Below, piece after piece: positions 56,354-64,000 of a stretch of DNA of 64,000 nucleotides (within the stretch, counting starts at the first letter, position 1; each line of letters begins with the position of its first letter). This DNA comes from Porodaedalea pini. Lineage: Eukaryota; Basidiomycota; Agaricomycetes; Hymenochaetales; Hymenochaetaceae. A program made the translations under genes and the position numbers. The notes beneath the pieces are model-generated. The model was given only the letters and a program-made list of their open reading frames with translations. It was not told where the DNA came from and made no database searches. Location: assembly GCA_002794775.1 (NCBI GenBank), contig NBAY01000093.1, positions 1 through 64,000 of the forward strand, written 5' to 3'.

Positions 56354-58453
56354 ATGGACAACGCTACGACTCCCGATACCATCCCGTGCACCCCTGTGTC
56401 TCCCAAGGATGCGGGGGGTTCTTCGACACCGCCACAGGAGAAGTTGGGGGCTAGCAATCACGTGCCAGCGGCCCCTGGTTTTTCACAGGAAACTGACGAC
56501 GGCAACTGAGACGTGGGAGGTGCGCTCGTTGGCGCAGATCTCCCGCGTCCATTGCAGCTACCGTCATCCTCGTTGGGCGGAGAAGTGGGCGGAGAGGGAG
56601 AACCTGCCGGTGAAGTTGGTGTCTCCCCTGCCGAGTCTGTTGTGCCGAGTCTCGTCCAGCGTGATCCTTTCTTGTCACGTATGGAAGACTTCAACTCGGC
56701 TCTCGACGATCTCGAGAAGTCGAGTGAAGAGGCTCGTGAGGAGGCGATGGCGTATGTACGGGCTACTTGGGTGCGCCGCTTGTTTTTGTTTTCTTGTTTT
56801 TGCTTCTGATACCCCTTTTCTAGCGCTCCCTTTCTACTGCATGGGATGGTGTTTCCGAGCGCGCAAAAGCCACCCATGTCTCGTTTACTGTGATGGACGT
56901 CCTTTTGGACGTGTTCCGGACTGAGGCTGAGGAGGCAGTGGAGAACGCGACCGAGGAGATGCTGCCCAAGCGTCTCCAGTCCCTTATTGCTGAGGAGGAG
57001 GAGAAGGTGGCTGAGCATAAGCGCAAACGCGAGCTCATTGCTGCCGAGCGTGCGCGTGCTGCTGCTGAGGCCCAGGAGAGGGTAGAGCATCAGGCTCGTG
57101 AGGACGCTGAGCATGCCAAACAGGCTGCAGAGGAGGCGCGATTCTGGATCGAGCGTACAGATCTCCTGGTGGCCAAACAGGCTCAGGAAAAGGAGGAGCA
57201 CACGGCAAAACTGAGGGGCGTGCGTGAGTCGTTGCGTGCGCTGTATCCTACAGCGACAGACGAGGAGCTCCAGGGGCGACTCCAACGTATGGTCGGTCCT
57301 CCTCTGCCGGTTTCGTCTGTGATCCCTTCCACTCCTACTCAGTCGATTCCGCCTCTGCCCCGTCGTGGATCACGTACGCGTCAGCCTCACCCTCGTCCTG
57401 TCCTCGCGCATTCGGGAGCAGAAAGCGGGGAGGTCGTTTCTCCCGTGTCACTGCCTCAAGCTGGTTTGGATGCAAGTTCCGTGTCTCGTCGAGGTACTGG
57501 TGGGCCCGCCGCGCCCCCTCATAGGACTTCTGCCACTCCTTTCCTGGCTGCGCCGGCTGGGACTGTAAAAACCGATCCTTCGACAGTCGGCGGAAGCACC
57601 TCATCCACGAAGATACTGCGTGAGGTGACGAAGGTGAACATTCCTTTCTGTACCGATCCTGATCTTCATGGTTGACTGTTCCTATGTAGGTTGGTGGTTC
57701 GCGCACGCGTTCTGAGGCAGTGGCAGCCAACATCCCTCCTACAAAGCCTGGGACGAAGTGAAAGCCGGTTGTGGTTGAATCCAGCGGCGACGAAGGACCT
57801 TCTCGTCCTGGTCTGTCCAAGGTTCCGTGTGCTGCAGGTGCGTCCTCTGCGAGAGATGCGAAGCCTGAAGAGGCTGTTTCTGATGGCCCGGACCTGGATT
57901 TGCTTGGAGGTGGGGTACACCTAGGGCGGACTGTTCAGTTTGCCCTCGCTTGCAATACTTGCATTGTTGCGGGCGCGTCATGCGATGGTGTCCCCAAGAG
58001 TTGGCGGTGCACCCACTGTTCGTGGAATAAGGTGCGCTGTGTCTTCGAGAGGTTCCGTGGGCAGCGTGGTGGTACCCAGCTCGCTCCTCTCGCGCTTTCC
58101 ATGGCGGACCCGATCGGTATCGGCAGCGCAGTCTGGCAGTTCGGCGACGTGCCTGATTACTCAGATGCGGCTTCCGTCGACGTCCTGGTTGGGGCGTTGG
58201 CTAGGAATGTTGCCGAGTCTTGTGTGTCGATTCGCGAGCGCCAGGCCCCGTTCGTCGTCGTCTTGAGGCGTATGAGGCTCGTGTCGATGAGCTTACGTGT
58301 CGTCTCGGCGAATACGAGGAGGTTGAGGACTGGTTGCCGCCTATGCCATTCCTCGACAAGGAATCTTTCATTAACTATCGGACCGTTCAAGAGCAGGAGG
58401 AGAAGGAAGAAAAGGAAAAGAAGAAGAAGGGAAAAGGGAAGGGTAGAAAATAG
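56354..58453 (+). pseudogene. antisense accessory gene with Cys-rich motif and coiled coil, second gypsy element
   Basis: Starts MDNATTPDTIPCTPVSPKDA at 56354, opposite to pol. Exon 1 runs to about 56.77 kb, exon 2 begins RSLSTAWDGVSERAK at about 56.82 kb and contains a long coiled coil (EEEEKVAEHKRKRELIAAER, RAAAEAQERVEHQAREDAEH). An intron (about 57634-57689) leads to VGGSRTRSEAVAANIPPTK. Then comes CNTCIVAGASCDGVPKSW, RCTHCSWNKVRCVF, a possible zinc-binding cluster, and a lysine-rich tail. TGA at 56507 and 57759 both fit CGA. A frameshift lies near 58.23 kb. Function unknown. Confidence 0.55.
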
Positions 58454-58671
58454 GGTAGTTTTGGTGTTTGTTATTTATTAAGGGAATTTAGTCTATGGTT
58501 GGTACCACGTTACACTGTGCTTTACGGCGGAAGTATAAGACTCGGCTTTTCCTTCCAGGCTCGGTAAAGTACTGCTTTTCGTGGATTTCGCGGTTTTGAA
58601 GTTTGAGAGTAGGGGTTTGTTGCGTGAAAGGAAATGGAATGAGTATGAATATTAAAGAGAATAACGGGGTA

Positions 58672-61600
58672 TCATGATTCAGATTTGGTTCCAGAGTCTG
58701 TGTCGAGGATTTCTGTTGGTTGTGGCCGATCCTCGGCACCGAGCTCCTCCCCTTCGATTTTTGAATGTTTGTTGGCGAGATTGTCGAGTTCTGAATCGGT
58801 TTGCTCAACTATCTGGGTGACTGGGGTTGATATGTTGGCTCGGGGGTGGTACGGGATAACTCTAAAGGCTGCATATCGTAGTGCCGAGACTGCGCCTGTG
58901 AGTTCTGTGAGTATGTACGATCCTCCAGTTGTTCGGCGAACAACTACCATAGGTCTGAGGTATTTGGGTTTGGCTTTCCGGCTTAGTTCCGTGTCGATTC
59001 GTGAGTTTCAAACCAGAACCAGGGCTCCAGGGCCAAAGTCGTAGTCTCGGATCGTGTTTTGGTAGTGTTTTTTCGAATTGCTGGATTGATTTGAAGCGAG
59101 CGCGCATGACTGCCGAGTGTACTCGTTTCAAGTCTTCTGGTCGACGCTGGAGTGCCCTTGCTCATGCCGTGAGTAGTTCCGACTGGGATACCTTCAACGT
59201 ATATACTGGCAACATGTACGTTTGTTCGGCCAGGTCGAATGGAAGGATCGGCTGGACTCCATGGACCATGTAGTATGGCGAATATCCTGTTGCTTTCTGA
59301 ATTGTGATCCTCTCCGCCCATATGGCATGGTATGCATGTTGTGACCATCGAGCTTCGTCATTCCCAGCAAGTTTCATCAGTGTTTCTCTAAGGTCCCTGT
59401 GGCACCGCTCTACGATTCCGTTTGCTCTCGAGTTATAGGGGGAGATTCGGATATTGTGGACTCCGTATCTTGCCAACATCCTGATTACTTCGCTGTCAAA
59501 TGATGGACCATTGTCTGAAACGATCTCGTGTACATAACCCCATCGACATATGATGTCCTGGAAGATGAAGTTGGCGATCGATCTCGAGTTTCAGCGCGTA
59601 AGAGTCGGAATTCCGGGTAGCCTGTGAGCGAGTCTCTTGCCTGGACGATATACCTGAATCCTCCTGATTTGGGCATGAGCATCACGTCTATGTGTACCCT
59701 GGTGAATAGTGGCGCTGGTGTTGGGACGTTCGGCGGGATTCGTACGTGAGTGAATTGCCGAGTCTGGCACAAGTGACATGTCTTCAGGAACCAATGTATG
59801 TCGGAACTCATCATGGGCCACCAAAATCGATCGTGGATTCGTAGTTGTACTGAAAAGAATCCTTTGTGTCCCAGGTCATCGTGTGCTGACTGCATGACCG
59901 AGAATCGGCGATCTTGTGCGAGTACGAGTTGGTGTGGTCCCGAGTATCGTTTCCTCCAAAGTTGTCCATCTGCAACGAAAAATCGAGTTGCCTTTGTTAC
60001 GAAGTGTCGAAATTCGTTGTCTGACATGTCTCCTGGTTTCTTTGGGTCGCTGAGAAACTCCTTGATTTTTATCAACTCTTGATCGGCCGATTCTGCTGCA
60101 ACTGTCCGAGGAATGGTGGGAGGGTCGGTAGCGGGAGGAATGTCTTCAGTGTATGCTACGAATATGAAAGCATACTGATTGTCGATCCATTCTTCGTAGT
60201 TTTCGTCGTCTGGAGGGTCGGTGTCTGCTCGCTTTCGTCGACTGAGTCCGTCTGGGCCTGTATGCCGAGTGCCTGGTACATGGATAATCGTGAAGTGGAA
60301 CAATAAGATTCCAGCGATCCACCAGTTGATCGTTGCGTTTGGCTGGATATCTGGGTTGTTGATCATGCCTTTAATGTACTTGGCGTCGACTTCAATGTAG
60401 AAGTGGTCCAGTCCTATTAGGTAGATCCGTGCGTCGTGGAGTGCCCTCATGAGCCCGAACAGTTCTACTTTTGGCTGTGAGTAGTTCTGTTCCCTCTCGT
60501 TCCAGGTTGCAGACATAAAACGGGCTGGGAATCGTTCTCCATTTTCTCCGATCTGTAAGAGAATCGCTCCGTATCCTCGAATCGACGAATCTACGCAGAG
60601 GTGGACCGGTCTCCCGCATTTGTAGTCGATCGGCCTGATGGCTCCAGACTCGGCGACTGCCTTCTTAAGTTGGTCCATCGATCGCTGTTCGAGTTTTCCA
60701 AATGAGAAGGGGACGTCTTTTCCGGTGAGTCGGTTCAGATCATATGCCAATCGGGCGAAGTCGTTGATAAAATGCCTGAGGACTCCGGCAGTTCCGAGGA
60801 ATGATCGAACGTCGGTAATGTCTTCACAAGGAGGCCAGTCGATGACTTTTTGGACTCGTGCTTCGTCTGGGACTCGTCCTGAGTAGTTGCAGGTGTGGCC
60901 GACTATCACGGCTTCGGGTGCAGCAAGTACCAACTTCTTCCCGGACAGAGTCGCCCCAACTACTTTGAATCTTTGGAGGACTCGGTTGACGTCATTTAGG
61001 TGTTCCCATATGAATCGGCGGATTCCTGAATTTTCAGGGATGGTCTCGTACGATCCGTCCTGTAACTCGTATCGCGTGGCCGGCCCTTTTATGGGTACAT
61101 CGTCAATGTATGGGAACACCACGTCCGGGATTTCGTCCTTCAGAATGAATGTGACATCGGCGTGCATGATTTGCTGGGAGTTCGTATACCCCATGGGAAT
61201 CGATGTGAGTCGGAATGCTCCTAGTGGCATCTGGAATGTCGTTATGTCCCTACTTCGTATGGCGAGTTTTCTTTGGTCGAACGCTACGAATAAGTCCAAA
61301 GTTGTATAACAGGATCGGCCCCCGAAAGACTCGGCGATGTGTTCTGTTGGATACGGTACCGACGGATCTCGTATCGTGACTGCGTTTAGAGGTTGAAGAT
61401 CGTGGACTATTCTCAGCGACTTTCCGTCCTTCTTTACTACGCAGAACCACCTGGATCGATACGACGAGTTTGACGGTTCGTAAACACCAGACATGATTTT
61501 GTCTTTGATGATTGCGACGACCCTGTCGAATATTCCCGGTGGGATAGGAATATTCTTCAGTACCCATGGAATATGTTCGATCGTTGGGATAAGGACTGGG

Positions 61601-62187
61601 GCGAAGTAGTCGTAGTCGAGTGCGCCCTTTTCTGTTTCGTCCCACGCGAACGCCATTTCCTGCGTACGGATGACCCACCACGCGAGATCCTTTTCTTCAG
61701 GGAGTAGGAATCTGGCCGGGTCTATGTTCATTTCGTCGTATCGTTCCTGGGTGAGTCTTTTCCCAGGTGAGAATGGTGGCGGATGGGTCGGCAGTTCCGG
61801 AAGGTCCTTCAGAGGATTGGGGTGTTGTGTCCTGGTGATTCGATATTCTTCGGGGAGTGTGGTTGGAACCGGCTTTATACGATCGGCGACCTTTTTGTAC
61901 TTGTAGAATGGCTGAGTCGTTCGGCGGGTCTGATTTTTTCGAGGAAGTAGAGATTCGTTGTCGTATGGGTGATTAATGGAGAATAGTCCTGTTCCGCCGT
62001 TCGTTTGGATTTTGTTGTTTTTTGTATTTTGTTTTGATTTTACGCCTCCCTTTTCCGTGATGGTGATTTCAATAGACTGCCTGTCAAAAGAAATATGTAC
62101 TGCGTCTGACTCCGGGATATTCGTGGTATAGCATGGTTGCGTCTCTGGTTCGTCTCGTCGATATTGTACCGATTCATCGACTATCAA
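58672..62187 (-). pseudogene. pol: gypsy pol (RT, RNase H, integrase) of the second element, two frameshifts in integrase
   Basis: The main frame 62187-59485 has RT motifs (SLRIVHDLQPLNAVTIRDPS, CYTTLDLFVAFDQRKL, DVVFPYIDDVPIKG), RNase H (HLCVDSSIRGYGAILLQ) and the integrase zinc site (HDDLGHKG..CHLCQTRQ) with the first catalytic Asp in HIDVM. Near 59.58 kb the frame moves (one base lost). The next frame holds HEIVSDNGPSFDSEVIRM and NGIVERCHRDLRET, so D, D and E are all recognisable. At an A6 run near 59.07 kb the frame moves again (one base gained), giving DFGPGALVLVRNSRIDTELS and the end at 58672. It is inactive unless the breaks are reading errors. Confidence 0.9.
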
Positions 62188-63220
62188 AAATCCTCGTTCT
62201 CAGCTGGTTGCTTTTGGCGTGTTCGTTCTCGAGTTGGAATTGATACATCTTCTTCCGTTACCGGGTGGATTAGTTCTAGTACCTGGTCGTCGATGTCTAT
62301 ATCCACCAACCGAGCCTTGCAGTGTGCGAGGAACGGTCGGCCGAGTAGGATGTCGAACGGTGCCGGGTGTACGACTTGTGCTTGTACGAGTACCGAGAAT
62401 CCTCCGAGTCCTATCCTGAGTCGCGGTATTAGTCCGAGCGACTGGGTCCTAGATGCATCTGCTGTTTCGATAGTGATTCGTTCATTGTTCAGAGTTGGCG
62501 ATCCTAGATGTTTCCACACGTCCCGCGAGAGTCCGATAAACGAAGCTCCAGTGTCGAGTAGTCCTTCTACCTCGACCTTTCCGTCCAGCCATACATCGAC
62601 GACTCGAATTGGTACGGTTGCTGGCGCGACTGGTTCCTTTTCCGTTGTCTCGTCCGGCGATCCCGGCCTGGGTCCTACCGAGTACATGGCCGTGCCTTCA
62701 TCTTCAAGATTTATTGGACTTCGCTTTGCCGTCATCATATCCTTGCACTTTCGCCTGACTTCCGGCGAGGTTGCCAACAATTCTCGACCTGATATTGACA
62801 CCGTGGAATCCAAGAATCGGCGAAACACTGCGTCGACCATTGCGGGGTCGTTAGCCGGTGTGCTGTATTTGAACTGAGGCCTCTGTATGTCTACCGTTGG
62901 GTTTGGATGTCCAGGCTTTGGTTCCGTCCTTTCTCGTGGTGGTGCTACATGGACTTGCGTAGGCTCGCTCGGTGGTAGATAGTCTGGTATTGTTTCTTCG
63001 ATTGTTCTGGGCTCGACCGATTCTTTCTCCTTTCCTTGGTCTGTTTCAGTTTCCGGTACGCCCGAGTCCGTAGCTGGTTCGCGTCCCTCTCGTTCTTTCG
63101 TTGGTTTCGTCGTACGCTTAGGTGAAGGAGGGTTGACTTTTCCTATATTTGCCAGTCTCGCAGATCGTCTCTGCTGGCCGTGAGAATTTGCCGTATCGTC
63201 GAACCAACCTTCCTTCCTTC
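62184..63220 (-). CDS. gypsy aspartic protease region
   Basis: Contains VEGLLDTGASFIGLSRDVW (active-site DTG) and FDILLGRPFLAH. The frame is open upstream through RLANIGKVNPPSPKRTTKPT and overlaps the end of gag; it is -1 relative to gag. It ends NEDF then TGA, overlapping the start of the pol frame, which is again -1. The exact start is by frameshift from gag rather than a methionine. Confidence 0.8.
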
Positions 63221-64000
63221 CCCTACATATTCGTCCTGGATTTCTTCGATATGGGCTTCCTCCTTACATGGCTGGGTCGGCGTATACATACTTGGTCCTG
63301 ATATGGCGGGATAGTACGTATCGAACAAGTTTGCAGTCTGATGTGGTGGTGGATCTCGTAGCGCCGTCATATCGACAGGAAGAGTCGTACCTGGAGGGAC
63401 TTCGTTCGGGTGGTCTCGGTAGTACAAGTTCATTCGATCCAGTAGAGAGGAGCCTTGAGGTCCCGGAGGTAGTCGTGTTCCTCCTGGCATCACAACGAAT
63501 CCTTGTGCATCCAAGGCCAATAGTCGCCGGTTCAGCAACGTGTCTCTGATCGTACAGTCCCTGAATAGGTGTGCGGTGCTGTGGCACATGGCACACGTTC
63601 GGGGTCCTGTATTCCTTACCTGCATATTTCTAGCTGGAGGTGGGCCTCTCGGTGGTGCCCTGTACTCCTCTCGTGGTCGTCCGTAATCGTCGGGTCGCTG
63701 GTACTCCCGTGGTTCATTAGGGGCATACGGCCGATCTCGAGCGTATCGATCCTCGTAGTCCCGTCTTCGGTACTCCTCCTTCCTTTCGCCCCGGAGATCT
63801 CTTACTTCAGCTTGTAAGTCCGATACCATACGTGTGAGCAGGCTCAGTTCTGAGTCCTCTCGTTTGATGGGGTTTGGTGCGTATGGTCCAGATGCTGCGG
63901 CGACGTGTTGCTGAGTAAAGTATGGAGGTGCTGCGGGTATCCCGAATGTTCCATACTGCGGTACTGCGTAGCCTTGCTGCGCACCGGGGCCAGTTACTAG
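63143..64000 (-). CDS. gag: gypsy gag, C-terminal part, 5' end outside window
   Basis: The frame is open from the window edge (YFTQQHVAAASGPYAP, LVTRMVSDLQ-type region) to TAG at 63143. It has an arginine/tyrosine-rich basic stretch (EEYRRRDYEDRYARDRPYAP) and the zinc knuckle CAMCHSTAHLFRDC (CX2CX4HX4C) near 63.57 kb. No stop is seen in the part present. Confidence 0.85.
   Translation of the reverse strand, partial: LVTGPGAQQGYAVPQYGTFGIPAAPPYFTQQHVAAASGPYAPNPIKREDSELSLLTRMVSDLQAEVRDLRGERKEEYRRRDYEDRYARDRPYAPNEPREYQRPDDYGRPREEYRAPPRGPPPARNMQVRNTGPRTCAMCHSTAHLFRDCTIRDTLLNRRLLALDAQGFVVMPGGTRLPPGPQGSSLLDRMNLYYRDHPNEVPPGTTLPVDMTALRDPPPHQTANLFDTYYPAISGPSMYTPTQPCKEEAHIEEIQDEYVGEGRKVGSTIRQILTASRDDLRDWQI

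Larger units (their letters stand above)
52928..64000 (-). mobile_element. second, large Ty3/gypsy element, runs out of the window
   Basis: The 3' LTR is at 52928-53757 (TGTAG..CTACA) and the coding order on the minus strand is gag, protease, RT, RNase H, integrase. About 4.9 kb of extra genes lie between integrase and the 3' LTR. The 5' LTR must lie beyond 64000, so the element is over 11 kb. It is inserted in the Top1 relic. Confidence 0.85.

Overview
The window looks like a transposon-rich, gene-poor stretch of a basidiomycete (Agaricomycete) nuclear genome. The evidence is short GT..AG introns throughout, Plavaka and KDZ transposases (DNA transposon classes typical of Agaricomycetes), two Ty3/gypsy retrotransposons, a Tc1/mariner relic and its hairpin derivative, tyrosine-recombinase (Crypton-like) relics, and decayed unprocessed copies of housekeeping genes. 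I saw no rRNA, tRNA or CRISPR. The exact species cannot be told from sequence alone.

Layout. 0.3-2.7 kb: a minus-strand modular gene of unknown family. 3.47-15.34 kb: an 11.9-kb composite Plavaka element with matching inverted ends (CATCAGGAAAA...) and ATTCC-rich subterminal arrays. It carries a DUF6532-like gene, a divergent two-part hypothetical gene and the Plavaka transposase, and it sits inside an intron of a second copy of the 0.3-2.7 kb gene. A second left end of the same family starts at 15.48 kb. 15.8-17.9 kb: a decayed prolyl-tRNA synthetase. 18.5-21.2 kb: hairpin MITE, a dead Tc1/mariner transposase and a fragment of another. 21.4-24.2 kb: a coiled-coil/RGG protein gene (gag-like). 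24.7-27.0 kb: an Argonaute pseudogene. 27.3-29.0 kb: a SAP-like protein gene and the C-terminal part of a tyrosine recombinase. 29.04-42.05 kb: a 13-kb segment bounded by 34-bp palindromes (13-bp arms, 8-bp spacer) with inverted subterminal repeats. It holds two or three minus-strand genes of unknown function, an Spt5-like KOW protein and an apparently intact KDZ transposase. 42.05-43.8 kb: the N-terminal part of a tyrosine recombinase. 44.1-51.1 kb: a kinase relic split by a complete chromodomain Ty3/gypsy element (44432-50774, 427-bp LTRs, 5-bp target duplication CCTAT). 51.2-52.9 kb: a topoisomerase I relic with a Tc1-type MITE in one intron. 52.93 kb to the end: a second, larger gypsy element (830-bp LTR, about 4.9 kb of extra genes, pol, protease, gag) running out of the window.

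A common theme is decay by C-to-T at CpG. The two LTRs of the first gypsy element differ at 26 sites by my count, and all 26 are explained by CpG transitions. Most in-frame stops in the window's genes are TGA where CGA is the natural ancestor. This fits a genome that methylates (or otherwise mutates) CpG in repeats. The KDZ transposase has none of these stops and may be the youngest element here.
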